From the NCBI RefSeq assembly GCF_002117935.1, contig NZ_BDJE01000017.1:1-64000 (forward strand): DNA of 64,000 bases, written 5' to 3'. How positions within the stretch are numbered: the first letter of the stretch is position 1; each line of letters starts with the position of its first letter. The position numbers and the translations under genes are program-made. Shown here piece by piece: positions 1-8,251 of the stretch. This DNA is from Nocardioides sp. PD653-B2 (GTDB taxonomy: Bacteria > Actinomycetota > Actinomycetes > Propionibacteriales > Nocardioidaceae). The notes under the pieces are model-generated. The model saw only the letters and a program-made list of their open reading frames with translations, was not told the origin of the DNA and did not search any database.

Positions 1-31
1 ATCCGGGCCACCGCACTTTGCTTTCCAGGTG

Positions 32-1795
32 TCAGACCTCGAACTGACCCGACTCGAGGCGCTGCTTCACGTCGGCGAGGAAGCGGCCCGCGTCGGCGCC
101 GTCGACCAGCTGGTGGTCGTAGCTCAGAGCGAGGTAGACCATGTAGCGCACGGCGATCGTCTCGCCGAGGTTCGGGTCGTCGATGACGACCGGCCGCTTG
201 ACGACCGCACCGGGCCCGAGGATCGCGACCTGGGGCTTGTTGATGATCGGGGTGTCGAAGAGCGCCCCGAAACTGCCGAGGTTGGTGATCGTGAACGTGC
301 CGCCACCCAGCTCGTCGGGCGTGATCTTGTTGGTGCGGGTCCGCTCGGCGACGTCGGCGATCTTCTTGGCCAGGCCGGCGATCGAGAGGTCGCCGGCATC
401 CTTGACGACCGGGGTCAGGAGGCCCTTCTCGGTGTCCACCGCGAACGCGACGTTCTCGCGGTCGTAGTAGGTCACCTCACCGGCCTCGGTGTCGATCGCG
501 GCGTTGAGCTTCGGGTGCACCTTGAGCGCGTCGATGGCCGCCTTGGCGAAGAACGGCAGGTACGTCAGCTTCACGCCCTCGCGGGCCAGGAAGTCGGCCT
601 TCACGCTCTCGCGCAGCCGCGCGATGTTGGTGACGTCGACCTCCATCACCTGGGTCAGCTGGGCCGAGGTCTGCAGCGATTCGACCATGCGCGAGGCGAT
701 GATCTTGCGCAGCCGCGACAGCTTCTCGGTCTTGCCGCGCAGCGGCGACGGGGCCGCCGGTGCCTGGGCGGCGGCCGGCGCACTCGAGGCGGCGGGCGCG
801 GCCGCGGCGGGCTGCTCCTTGGCCTTGGCGGCGTCGAGGACGTCCTGCTTGCGGATCCGGCCGCCGACGCCGGTGCCGGTGACGCTCGCCAGGTCGACGC
901 CCTGCTGCTGCGCCATCTTGCGCACCAGCGGGGTCACGTAGCCGGGACCGTCGCCACCGCCGACCGGCGCGGACTCCTCCGGGGCCGGCGCGGGCTCGGG
1001 TGCCTTCTCGGCTGCCGGGGCGGGCGCTTCCTTCTTCGGCTCTTCCTTGGCGGGCTCCGGCTCGGGCTCGGGCTCCGGCTCCGGCTCGGGCTCGGGCTCC
1101 GGCTCGGGCTCGGGCTCGGGCTCCTTGTCCTCCGACTTCGCGGGAGCGGGGTCGCCGGACCCGATCACGGCCAGCTCGGCGCCGACCTCGACGGTCTCGT
1201 CCTCCTCGACCTTGATCTCGAGCAGCGTGCCCGCGACCGGGGAGGGGATCTCGGTGTCGACCTTGTCGGTGGAGACCTCGAGCAGCGGCTCGTCGACGGC
1301 GACGTCGTCGCCGACGGCCTTCAGCCAGCGGGTGACCGTGCCCTCGGTGACGGACTCGCCCAGCGCCGGCAGCGTGACCGACGTACCGGACCCGCCCGAC
1401 GGCTTCGTCTCGGCAACCGGCTTCTCGGCCTCCTCACCGGCAGGAGCGGGCTCCTCGGCGGCGGCGGGCTCCTCGGCCTTCTTCTCCTCGGCCTGGTCCT
1501 CCTCGGGCTCGGGCTCCGGCTCGGACTCGGCGGAACCCGCGTCGCCCGAGGACTCGCCCTCGTCACCGATGACCGCGAGGATCGCGCCCACCTCGACGGT
1601 GTCGTCCTCGGCTGCCTTGATCTCGAGCAGCGTGCCGGCGACCGGCGAGGGGATCTCGGTGTCGACCTTGTCCGTGGAGACCTCCAGCAACGGCTCGTCC
1701 ACGGCCACCGCGTCGCCGACCTGCTTCAGCCAGCGGGTGACGGTTCCTTCGGTGACGGACTCTCCGAGTGCCGGGAGGTTGACTTCGGTGGCCAT
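32..1795 (-). CDS. sucB: Dihydrolipoamide acyltransferase (E2 of 2-oxoglutarate/pyruvate dehydrogenase), two lipoyl domains
   Basis: The 587-aa product is the cytoplasmic E2 core of a 2-oxoacid dehydrogenase complex. It moves acyl groups from lipoyl-lysine to CoA. Two near-identical lipoyl domains are visible (about residues 3-78 and 142-216), each with the lipoylation motif [12 protein letters not shown]. They are followed by a long Glu-Pro linker, an E3/E1-binding domain around residues 285-325 ([16 protein letters not shown]) and the catalytic acyltransferase domain, which ends with the active-site [11 protein letters not shown]. The start is ATG with AAGGAAG close upstream. It lies 33 bp downstream of lpdA on the same strand, so E3 and E2 are probably co-transcribed. 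In actinobacteria this two-lipoyl E2 (called SucB or DlaT) can serve both the pyruvate and 2-oxoglutarate complexes, so the substrate is not certain. Confidence 0.93.
   Translation of the reverse strand: MATEVNLPALGESVTEGTVTRWLKQVGDAVAVDEPLLEVSTDKVDTEIPSPVAGTLLEIKAAEDDTVEVGAILAVIGDEGESSGDAGSAESEPEPEPEEDQAEEKKAEEPAAAEEPAPAGEEAEKPVAETKPSGGSGTSVTLPALGESVTEGTVTRWLKAVGDDVAVDEPLLEVSTDKVDTEIPSPVAGTLLEIKVEEDETVEVGAELAVIGSGDPAPAKSEDKEPEPEPEPEPEPEPEPEPEPEPEPAKEEPKKEAPAPAAEKAPEPAPAPEESAPVGGGDGPGYVTPLVRKMAQQQGVDLASVTGTGVGGRIRKQDVLDAAKAKEQPAAAAPAASSAPAAAQAPAAPSPLRGKTEKLSRLRKIIASRMVESLQTSAQLTQVMEVDVTNIARLRESVKADFLAREGVKLTYLPFFAKAAIDALKVHPKLNAAIDTEAGEVTYYDRENVAFAVDTEKGLLTPVVKDAGDLSIAGLAKKIADVAERTRTNKITPDELGGGTFTITNLGSFGALFDTPIINKPQVAILGPGAVVKRPVVIDDPNLGETIAVRYMVYLALSYDHQLVDGADAGRFLADVKQRLESGQFEV
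1053..1124. repeat. 12-copy hexanucleotide repeat encoding the E2 Glu-Pro linker
   Basis: Twelve consecutive GGCTCS hexamers on the + strand read on the coding (minus) strand as twelve Glu-Pro dipeptides between the second lipoyl domain and the E3-binding domain of sucB. Such linkers keep the swinging lipoyl arm extended. The near-perfect hexamer array makes the copy number prone to slippage, always in frame. Confidence 0.9.
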
Positions 1796-1828
1796 GGACT
1801 TCCTTCGCGTCGTGTCTGGATCTTGAAA

Positions 1829-3217
1829 TCAGGAGTGGGCGTGCAGCGGCTTGCCGGCCAGCGCGAGGTGCGCTTCGCCGAGTGCTTCGTTCTGGGTGGG
1901 GTGCGCGTGGACGAGGGGTGCCACGTCCTCGGGGTACCCCTCCCAGTTGTAGATCAACTGTGCCTCGCCGATGAGCTCACCGACGCGGTCGCCGACCATG
2001 TGGACACCGATGACCGGTCCGTCCTTGCGGCGGATCAGCTTCACGAAGCCCTGGGTCTTGAGGATCTGGCTCTTGCCGTTGCCACCCAGGTCGTAGGTGA
2101 GCGACTCGATGCCGTCGGCGCCGTACGCCGCCGTCGCGGCCGCCTCGTCGAGGCCGACCGAGGCGAGCTCGGGGTGGGAGTAGGTGACCCGGGGGATGCC
2201 GGCCTCGTCGATCGGTTGCGGCGCGAGTCCGGCGATGTCCTCGGCGACGAAGATGCCCTGCTGGAAGCCGCGGTGGGCCAGCTGGAGGCCGGGCACGATG
2301 TCGCCGACGGCGTAGACGCCGTCGAGGTTGGTGCGGCAGCGCCCGTCGGTGAGCACGAAGCCGCGGTCCATCGAGACGCCCTGCTCGTCGTAGCCGAGCC
2401 CGTCGGTCGTCGGACCGCGACCGACCGCGACCAGCAGCAGCTCGGCCTCGATCACGTCACCCCCCTCGAGGGTGACCGCCACGCCGTCGTCGGTGACCTT
2501 CACGCTCTGGAACGGCGTGCCGGTACGGAAGTCGATCTTGCGCTTGCGGAAGGCCCGCTCGAGGACCTTCGACGACGCCTCGTCCTCGGCCGCCATCAGC
2601 CGGGGGAGTGCCTCGACGATCGTCACCTCGGCGCCGAAGCTGCGCCACACGCTGGCGAACTCACAGCCGATCACGCCGCCGCCCAGCACGACCACGGACC
2701 CCGGCACCCGGTCGAGCCCGAGCGCGTGGTCGGAGGTGATGACTCGCTCGCCGTCGATCTCGAGACCGGGCAGCGTGCGCGGGTAGGAGCCGGAGGCGAG
2801 GACGACGTGCCTGCCGGTGTACGTCGTGTCGCCGACGGTCACCTGCTTCGGGCCGGTCAGCCGGCCGGCGCCCTCGATCACGGTGATGCCGCGACCCTTG
2901 ATCAGTCCGGTCAGGCCCTTGAACAGGCGCGCGACGACGCCGTCCTTGTAGGCGTTGACGCCGGCCATGTCGATGCCCTCGAAGGTCGCCTTCACGCCGA
3001 ACGTCTCGGACTCGCGGGCCTGGTCGGCGATCTCGGCGGCGTGCAGCAGCGCCTTGGTCGGGATGCAGCCGATGTGGAGGCAGGTGCCGCCGAGGTTGCC
3101 CTTCTCGACCAGTCCGACGGACAGGCCCAGCTGCGCGGCGCGCAGGGCGCAGGCGTAGCCCCCGGACCCCGCACCGAGGATGAGGACGTCGAAGTCGGGG
3201 TCTGCCACGTGCCCCAT
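1829..3217 (-). CDS. lpdA: Dihydrolipoyl dehydrogenase (E3)
   Basis: The 462-aa FAD flavoprotein reoxidises dihydrolipoamide with NAD+ for 2-oxoacid dehydrogenases and the glycine cleavage system. Visible are the N-terminal FAD motif DVLILGAGSGGYACALRAA, the redox-active disulfide motif GGTCLHIGCIPTKA (CxxxxC, about residues 37-48), the NAD-binding motif VVVLGGGVIGCEFASVW near residue 180, and the C-terminal dimerisation His-Glu in HAHPTQNEALGE. I chose the ATG at 3217 because GAGGAG sits about 10 nt upstream; a GTG three codons later is possible. The gene leads the lpdA-sucB operon. gcvT is about 2 kb away, and this E3 is a likely L-protein for that pathway too. Confidence 0.95.
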   Translation of the reverse strand: MGHVADPDFDVLILGAGSGGYACALRAAQLGLSVGLVEKGNLGGTCLHIGCIPTKALLHAAEIADQARESETFGVKATFEGIDMAGVNAYKDGVVARLFKGLTGLIKGRGITVIEGAGRLTGPKQVTVGDTTYTGRHVVLASGSYPRTLPGLEIDGERVITSDHALGLDRVPGSVVVLGGGVIGCEFASVWRSFGAEVTIVEALPRLMAAEDEASSKVLERAFRKRKIDFRTGTPFQSVKVTDDGVAVTLEGGDVIEAELLLVAVGRGPTTDGLGYDEQGVSMDRGFVLTDGRCRTNLDGVYAVGDIVPGLQLAHRGFQQGIFVAEDIAGLAPQPIDEAGIPRVTYSHPELASVGLDEAAATAAYGADGIESLTYDLGGNGKSQILKTQGFVKLIRRKDGPVIGVHMVGDRVGELIGEAQLIYNWEGYPEDVAPLVHAHPTQNEALGEAHLALAGKPLHAHS

Positions 3218-3289
3218 CTTTGCACTTCTCCTCATCGTGTCCACACCGACCTCCGGCGTACTGAACGGTCACTTGGCACACTGGTCCCC

Positions 3290-3658
3290 ATGTCATGGAT
3301 GGACCGCTTCCGACGCGGGTCGAAGACGAAGATGACGGGCCCGGCGCGCGACGGGTTCCGGACCGGCTCGACCCGTGTGCGTGCGTCCGACGCCGTCGAC
3401 CAGGAGCACCTGAATGCCTGGGTCGCCGAGAGGCGCGGGGTGGAGGGCTTCGTCGAGCCCCGCACGGCGGTGAGTGACGTGACGCTGCTGTTGGTCGCCC
3501 ACGACGGTGAGTGGACCCGGCGCCGGGTGCCGTCGGTCAAGTGGGCGCACGCCTTCTGCAACGCCCACCAGGTGCCGTCGTACGACGCCGCGGTGGTCGG
3601 CATCCCGCAGCGGATGCGGGACTACAACCGGCGTCGCAAGGAGCAGGGGCCGCTGTAG
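3290..3658 (+). CDS. Conserved hypothetical protein, 122 aa
   Basis: A small soluble basic protein (start MSWMDRFRRGSKTKMTG) with no signal peptide or membrane segment. I do not recognise the family. The central part (HDGEWTRRRVPSVKWAHAFC, ending near residue 89) looks like a compact alpha/beta fold, and the C-terminus is Arg-rich (RMRDYNRRRKEQ). It is transcribed divergently from lpdA and ends 12 bp before the convergent pepA stop. A CACACT hexamer ends 7 nt before the ATG, compatible with a leaderless start. Reality of the gene rests on normal actinobacterial composition and a plausible start. The same frame stays open far upstream, antisense to lpdA and sucB, but that part is not coding. 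Confidence 0.65.
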   Translation: MSWMDRFRRGSKTKMTGPARDGFRTGSTRVRASDAVDQEHLNAWVAERRGVEGFVEPRTAVSDVTLLLVAHDGEWTRRRVPSVKWAHAFCNAHQVPSYDAAVVGIPQRMRDYNRRRKEQGPL

Positions 3659-3669
3659 CCCGCACGGCC

Positions 3670-5172
3670 CTACTTCTTCTGGGCCAGCGTCCGCGCGTAG
3701 TCGACCAGGGTCGCGACGCCGACACCGGTGCCGCCGGAGGTCATGTGGCCCCAGGCGCCGCCCGAGTTGAACGACGGGCCGGCGATGTCGAGGTGCGCCC
3801 ACGGCACCCCGGCGGTGAACTCGCGCAGGAAGGCCGCGGCGTACAGCCCGCCGCCCCAGCGGATCCAGTCGTGCTGGGCGAGGTCGGCGATCTTGCTGCC
3901 CTTGATCCGCTCCTCCATCGAGTCGGGGATGGGCATCGGCCACATCTCCTCGCCGGCGGTGGTGGCGGCGGCGAGCACGTCGGCGACGACGTCCTCGGAC
4001 CCGAGCACGCCGGCGACGCGGTCGCCGAGCGCGACGACCATGTGGCCGGTCAGGGTCGCGACGTCGAGGATCACGTCGGGCTTCTGCTCGGTCGCCCGGA
4101 CCAGGGCGTCGGCGAGGATCAGGCGGCCCTCGGCGTCGGTGTTGAGCACCTCGACGGTGGTGCCGCCGTACATCGAGAGGACGTCACCGGGCCGGACCGA
4201 CGACCCGGAGACCATGTTCTCGGCCATCGGCAGGAACGCGCTGACCTTCACCGGCAGGCCGAGGGCCGCGATCGCGAAGGTCGCCTGGGCGACCGCGGCG
4301 GCGCCGGCCATGTCGGACTTCATCTCGCTCATGCTCTGGGCGGGCTTGATGGTCAGGCCGCCGGAGTCGAAGGTGATGCCCTTGCCGACCAGCGCGAGGT
4401 GGTGCTTGGCGCCCTTCGGGGCGTAGGTGAGCTCGACGAGCCGCGGGGGAGCGTCCGACCCCATGCCGACGCCAAGGATGCCGCCGCAGCCGAGCTCGGC
4501 GAGCTCCTTCTCGTCCAGCACCCGGATGGAGACCTTCGGGGCGCCTCGGCCCTTGGTCAGCTCGCTGGTCGCCGCGACGACCGCGTCGGCGAACGCCGGC
4601 GGGGTGAAGTCGCCCGGCGGCGTGTTGACCCAGTCGCGGGTGGTCGCGACGGCGCGGGCCACGACGTGCGCGTCCGCGAAGGCCGCGACGGCATCCTTGC
4701 GGCGGGAGATCGGGCTGAGCACCACGACCTCACCGGGCGTGCCCGCCGCGGCTTCCTTCTTGTACGTCGTATACGTGTAGGCGCCGAGCTCGTAGCCCTC
4801 CGCGACCGCGCGCACCAGCTCGACCGAGTCGGCGGGCAGCGCGATCGCGACCGACGCCGCGTTGGTGACGGCCCGGGCGGCGGCGCCCGCTGCCCGGCGT
4901 ACGGCGTTCGGAGTCGGCGTCTTCCCGAGGCCGACGAGCACCAGCAGGCTCGAGGAGACGGTGCCCGTCGTCGGCACCTTCACCACCTCGCCCGCCTTGC
5001 CGGTCACCCCGAGCGTGGCGAGCAGCGGGCGCAGCTTGCGCCCGTACGCCTTGCCGACGTCCTCACCGCCCGCGGCGAGCTCCGGGCCCCCGGGTGTCTG
5101 GACGACGCCGATGACCACGGCGTCGGAGCGGGTCTTGGCGGGGCTGGCGCTGCGCAGGGTGTAGGTCGTCAC
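3670..5172 (-). CDS. pepA: Leucyl aminopeptidase (M17 cytosol aminopeptidase)
   Basis: The 500-aa product is a cytoplasmic M17 metallo-aminopeptidase that removes N-terminal residues from peptides and normally forms a hexamer. The C-terminal catalytic half carries the family signature: GKGITFDSGGLTIKP (metal-binding Lys/Asp), KSDMAGAAAV, and NTDAEGRLILADAL (second metal/catalytic Arg). The N-terminal domain is less conserved. I set the start at GTG 5172 (VTTYTLRSASP) because TATCCT ends 6 nt upstream and the total length fits the family; an open frame continues farther 5' into gcvT but is only shadow. It diverges from gcvT with a 30-bp gap. Confidence 0.93.
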   Translation of the reverse strand: MTTYTLRSASPAKTRSDAVVIGVVQTPGGPELAAGGEDVGKAYGRKLRPLLATLGVTGKAGEVVKVPTTGTVSSSLLVLVGLGKTPTPNAVRRAAGAAARAVTNAASVAIALPADSVELVRAVAEGYELGAYTYTTYKKEAAAGTPGEVVVLSPISRRKDAVAAFADAHVVARAVATTRDWVNTPPGDFTPPAFADAVVAATSELTKGRGAPKVSIRVLDEKELAELGCGGILGVGMGSDAPPRLVELTYAPKGAKHHLALVGKGITFDSGGLTIKPAQSMSEMKSDMAGAAAVAQATFAIAALGLPVKVSAFLPMAENMVSGSSVRPGDVLSMYGGTTVEVLNTDAEGRLILADALVRATEQKPDVILDVATLTGHMVVALGDRVAGVLGSEDVVADVLAAATTAGEEMWPMPIPDSMEERIKGSKIADLAQHDWIRWGGGLYAAAFLREFTAGVPWAHLDIAGPSFNSGGAWGHMTSGGTGVGVATLVDYARTLAQKK

Positions 5173-5178
5173 CGGGGA

Positions 5179-5196
5179 AGGATAGTCGGGTAAGTT
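5179..5196. promoter_or_regulatory. Back-to-back leaderless -10 elements for pepA (-) and gcvT (+)
   Basis: TATCCT on the minus strand (5184-5179) ends exactly 6 nt before the pepA GTG. TAAGTT on the plus strand (5191-5196) ends exactly 6 nt before the gcvT ATG. Both fit TANNNT and neither gene has a Shine-Dalgarno in the 30-bp gap, so transcription of both probably begins at the start codon. Confidence 0.7.
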
Positions 5197-5202
5197 CGCG
5201 CC

Positions 5203-6306
5203 ATGTCCGACCTGCTCCGCTCCCCGCTTCACGACCGGCACGAGGCGCTCGGCGCGAAGTTCGCGGCCTTCGGCGGCTGGTCGATGCCGCTCGAGTACCC
5301 GTCCGGCGTCGTCAAGGAGCACACGGCGGTGCGCGAGTCGGTCGGCATCTTCGACGTGAGCCACCTCGGCAAGGCGGAGGTGACCGGGCCCGGCGCCGCC
5401 GGCTTCGTGAACCGGACGCTGACCAACGACCTCGGCCGGATCGGGCCGGGCCAGGCGCAGTACACGCTGTGCTGCGACGACGCCTCGGGCGGCGTGGTCG
5501 ACGACCTGATCGCCTACCTGCACGACGAGGAGCGGGTGCTGCTGGTCCCCAACGCCGCCAACACCGCCGAGGTGGTCCGCCGGCTCGACGCCGAGGCGCC
5601 CGAGGGGATCACGGTCGCCAACCGCCACCGCGACCTCGCCGTCCTCGCCGTCCAGGGCACGAAGTCCGACGAGGTGCTGGCCACGGTCGGCCTGCCGGCC
5701 GGGCACGACTACATGTCGTTCGTCGAGGCACCCTTCGAGGGCGAGACCGTCGTCGTCTGCCGCACCGGCTACACCGGCGAGCGCGGCTACGAGCTGGTCG
5801 CACCGAACGCCGTCGCCGTACCGCTGTGGGACGCGCTGATGGCGGCCGGCGAGGAGTTCGGCATGCTCGCCTGCGGGCTCGGCGCCCGCGACACCCTGCG
5901 CACCGAGATGGGCTACCCCCTGCACGGCCAGGACATCTCGCCGGACGTGACGCCCAACGAGGCCCGGCTCGGCTGGGCGGTCGGCTGGACGAAGGACGCG
6001 TTCTGGGGCCGCGACGTGCTGACCGCCGAGCGCGCCGAGGGTCCGAAGCGGATCCTGCGCGGTCTGGTCGCGACCGGCCGCGGCATCCCGCGCCCCCACA
6101 TGAGCGTCAGCCTCACCGCCGACGTGCTCCTCGGCGAGATCACGTCCGGCACCTTCTCGCCGACGCTGCGCAAGGGCATCGGGCTGGCGCTGCTGCCGTC
6201 GTTCGTCGACCCCGACGCCGAGGTGGGCGTCGACATCCGCGGCCGACGAGAGATCTTCCAGCTGGTGAAGCCGCCGTTCGTGGACCCCTCCGTGCGAGAG
6301 TCGTGA
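5203..6306 (+). CDS. gcvT: Glycine cleavage system T protein (aminomethyltransferase)
   Basis: The 367-aa T-protein transfers the C1 unit from the aminomethyl-lipoyl H-protein to tetrahydrofolate and releases ammonia. Diagnostic stretches are HEALGAKFAAFGGWSMPLEY at the N-terminus, ESVGIFDVSHLGK, the catalytic-Asp region FVNRTLTNDLGRI, TGYTGERGYEL, and GLGARDTLRTEMGYPLHG. The C-terminal beta-barrel ends with GRREIFQLVKPPFVDPS. Full length for the family. The ATG lies 6 nt after TAAGTT (leaderless). The next small gene starts at a GTG overlapping this stop codon, implying translational coupling. lpdA nearby could supply the L-protein; glyA, also folate C1, lies at the far end of the window. 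Confidence 0.95.
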   Translation: MSDLLRSPLHDRHEALGAKFAAFGGWSMPLEYPSGVVKEHTAVRESVGIFDVSHLGKAEVTGPGAAGFVNRTLTNDLGRIGPGQAQYTLCCDDASGGVVDDLIAYLHDEERVLLVPNAANTAEVVRRLDAEAPEGITVANRHRDLAVLAVQGTKSDEVLATVGLPAGHDYMSFVEAPFEGETVVVCRTGYTGERGYELVAPNAVAVPLWDALMAAGEEFGMLACGLGARDTLRTEMGYPLHGQDISPDVTPNEARLGWAVGWTKDAFWGRDVLTAERAEGPKRILRGLVATGRGIPRPHMSVSLTADVLLGEITSGTFSPTLRKGIGLALLPSFVDPDAEVGVDIRGRREIFQLVKPPFVDPSVRES

Positions 6307-6569
6307 CCGTGAACCTTCCCGACCAGCCGCCGACCTTTCGTCAACCCGGCCCGGCCGAACGGCCGTGGTGGTGGCGCCTCGAGAACGCCGCCGGCGACGA
6401 GGTGACGCCCCCCGACGACGACCTGGCCGGCCAGCGGTTCGCGAGCCAGGCCGACGCCGAGTCGTGGGTCGGCGAGACCTGGTCCGACCTGGCTGCGGAG
6501 GGCGTCGACGCGGTCACGCTGTTCGAGGACGACCGTCGGGTCTACGGGCCGATGTCGCTCCACCCCTGA
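6303..6569 (+). CDS. Small hypothetical protein coupled to gcvT, 88 aa
   Basis: A GTG start overlaps the gcvT stop (GTGA). The acidic 88-aa product (VTVNLPDQPPTFRQPGP...) has a WWWRLENAAGDEV segment and a C-terminal half that resembles a small domain with alternating hydrophobics (DAESWVGETWSDLAAEG, AVTLFEDDRRVYG). No membrane segment or metal motif is visible and I cannot assign a function. It looks conserved and real because of the coupling and the clean composition. An alternative GTG two codons later is possible. Confidence 0.7.
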   Translation: MTVNLPDQPPTFRQPGPAERPWWWRLENAAGDEVTPPDDDLAGQRFASQADAESWVGETWSDLAAEGVDAVTLFEDDRRVYGPMSLHP

Positions 6570-6644
6570 TCCACGGCTGAGGGGAACCTTTCTCGTCTTC
6601 TCGGGGGTCTGGTCGGTGGGGGTCCGTGCGAGAAGGATGCAGTC

Positions 6645-7139
6645 ATGCGGAACGACGCCGACTTCGCTGCCTACATGGCAGCGCGCTGGCCGTTCCTCGT
6701 GCGCTCGCTCGTCCTGATCGGCTGCCCGCGCCACGAGGCGGAGGACGTCGTCCAGACCGGGCTGGCCCGCTGCTACGCGTCCTGGGACCGGGTGCGCAGG
6801 GCCGACGACGTGGATGCCTACGTCTACCGGACCGTGCTCAACTGCTGGCACAAGAGCCGCAAACGCCGGTGGTGGGGCGAGGTGCCGACCGAGGTGCTGC
6901 CCGAGGCGCCGACGACCGAGGACCCGACCGACCAGGTCCTGCTCCGCCAGGCCCTCGAGGCCCAGCTGGCCCGGCTGTCCCCGGAGCACCGTGAGGTGCT
7001 CGTGCTCCGCTTCGTCGCGGACCTGACCGAGCCGCAGGTGGCCGAGGTGCTCGACGTCCCCGTCGGCACCGTCAAGAGCCGGGTGTCGCGGGCCCTGGCC
7101 CAGATCGACCTGGCCGCGGTGAGAGAGGTGGCCGGGTGA
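6645..7139 (+). CDS. SigE-family ECF RNA polymerase sigma factor
   Basis: A 164-aa ECF-type (group IV) sigma factor of the actinobacterial SigE family. Region sigma2 is seen at about residues 10-75 (FAAYMAARWPFLVRSLVLIG ... AEDVVQTGLARCYASWDRV ... DAYVYRTVLNCWHKSRKRRWW). Region sigma4, a helix-turn-helix, covers about 105-158 (LEAQLARLSPEHREVLVLRF ... [19 protein letters not shown]). GAGAAGG lies about 9 nt upstream of the ATG. The downstream gene begins at an ATG overlapping the stop (TGATG), so the pair is translationally coupled, as usual for a sigma factor and its membrane regulator. The signal it answers to is not apparent. Confidence 0.88.
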   Translation: MRNDADFAAYMAARWPFLVRSLVLIGCPRHEAEDVVQTGLARCYASWDRVRRADDVDAYVYRTVLNCWHKSRKRRWWGEVPTEVLPEAPTTEDPTDQVLLRQALEAQLARLSPEHREVLVLRFVADLTEPQVAEVLDVPVGTVKSRVSRALAQIDLAAVREVAG

Positions 7140-8242
7140 TGACCGAGCAGCTCGCCCAGGAGGTCTTCCGCACGGCCAGCGAGTCGATCGACGTGCTGTC
7201 GCCGCCCGTCGAGGGTGCGATCGGGCAGGCCCGCGGGATGCGCCGCAAGCGGCGCCGGGTCGTCGCCGGCGCGGTCGCGGCCGCGGTCGTCGTGGTCGCG
7301 GGTGCGACCTGGGCGACCACCCGGCCGGACGACGTGCGGCCACCGGAGCCGAGCCCGGCGAACGTCATCTCGTCGCCCAACCCGACCGCGATCGCCTGGT
7401 ACGCCGGCGGGGAGCTCCACCTCGAGCACATCGCCGTCGAGCTGCCGCCGCTGACCGACCTCGTGGAGGTCTACGGGGGTGCGGTCTACGGCGATCGGGA
7501 GGGGGCGGTCGCCTACATCGCTGCCGACGGCACCCGCACGGTGATCGGGGAGAAGGCTGCCGCGGAGCCGTTGGTCGGCTCCGACGTGAGCGGCTGGGCG
7601 GCCTGGGTCGACCCGCGCGGCGAGACCCCCGCGCTGGTCGTCTACGACGTGGTCGGCGGCAAGGTCCTCGACCGCCTCGAGCTGCCCTCGTCGGACCCGG
7701 ACAGCCACCCGGTGGCGATCGACCAGAACCACGTCTTCTACGTCACGCACGAGGGCGACTTCGCCTGGACGCCGCACGACGAGGAGCCCGCGCGCCTCGA
7801 CCGCCAGGGCCTGCTCGACTCGTCCTCGGCCACCCGTGTCTACGGGGCGTCCGGGCAGGTCGACATGGTCCAGTCGTTCTTCAGCGTCCACTTCGTCCGC
7901 CGCGGCGAGGGCGCGATGCTGTCCGCGGGCGGCAACTACGTGCTGACCCGTGCGCCGGGCGCGTGGACCCCCGGCGCGCCGTTCCGCCCGCTCCTCTACG
8001 ACGCCCGCTCCGGCGACCGCCTCGTGTCGGGGGTGGCCCCCGACGAGCTGGTCCTCGACGCGTCGTTCGGGGAGGAGCACGACGTGATCTACATCGTCGG
8101 CCGGGCCGCCGACCTCGACGTCGCCGCGGGCGGCTCCGAGGATCTCCAGATGAGGCTGCGCAGCTGCCAGATCGGCACCGCCGACTGCCACGACGAGGCG
8201 CTGCTGCCGCAGGCAGGTGAGCGGCCGCTGCTCGCCCACTAG
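7139..8242 (+). CDS. Membrane-anchored protein coupled to the sigma factor (possible anti-sigma/sensor)
   Basis: The 367-aa product has a short cytoplasmic N-terminus (about 37 aa), a positive patch RGMRRKRRR, a single transmembrane helix (VVAGAVAAAVVVVAGATWAT, about residues 42-61) and a large outside domain. The outside part has repeated short hydrophobic strands with DG/DPRG turns, suggesting a beta-propeller-like fold; two Cys near the end (RSCQIGTADC) may form a disulfide. There is no zinc-binding HxxxCxxC anti-sigma motif, so any inhibition of the preceding sigma factor would be by another mechanism. A GTG one codon earlier could be used. Function is inferred only from coupling and topology. 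Confidence 0.75.
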   Translation: MTEQLAQEVFRTASESIDVLSPPVEGAIGQARGMRRKRRRVVAGAVAAAVVVVAGATWATTRPDDVRPPEPSPANVISSPNPTAIAWYAGGELHLEHIAVELPPLTDLVEVYGGAVYGDREGAVAYIAADGTRTVIGEKAAAEPLVGSDVSGWAAWVDPRGETPALVVYDVVGGKVLDRLELPSSDPDSHPVAIDQNHVFYVTHEGDFAWTPHDEEPARLDRQGLLDSSSATRVYGASGQVDMVQSFFSVHFVRRGEGAMLSAGGNYVLTRAPGAWTPGAPFRPLLYDARSGDRLVSGVAPDELVLDASFGEEHDVIYIVGRAADLDVAAGGSEDLQMRLRSCQIGTADCHDEALLPQAGERPLLAH

Positions 8243-8245
8243 CGT
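8240..8245 (+). promoter_or_regulatory. Leaderless -10 (TAGCGT) for the PhzF gene, overlapping the upstream stop codon
   Basis: TAGCGT ends 6 nt before the ATG at 8252. Its first three bases are the TAG stop of the preceding gene. No Shine-Dalgarno is present. Confidence 0.6.
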
Positions 8246-8251
8246 GGCGAC

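Noticed and set aside
29..3658. A 3.6-kb open frame on the + strand opposite sucB and lpdA
   Set aside because: Composition is that of an antisense shadow in high-GC DNA. Only the last 122 codons (from ATG 3290) look like a protein.
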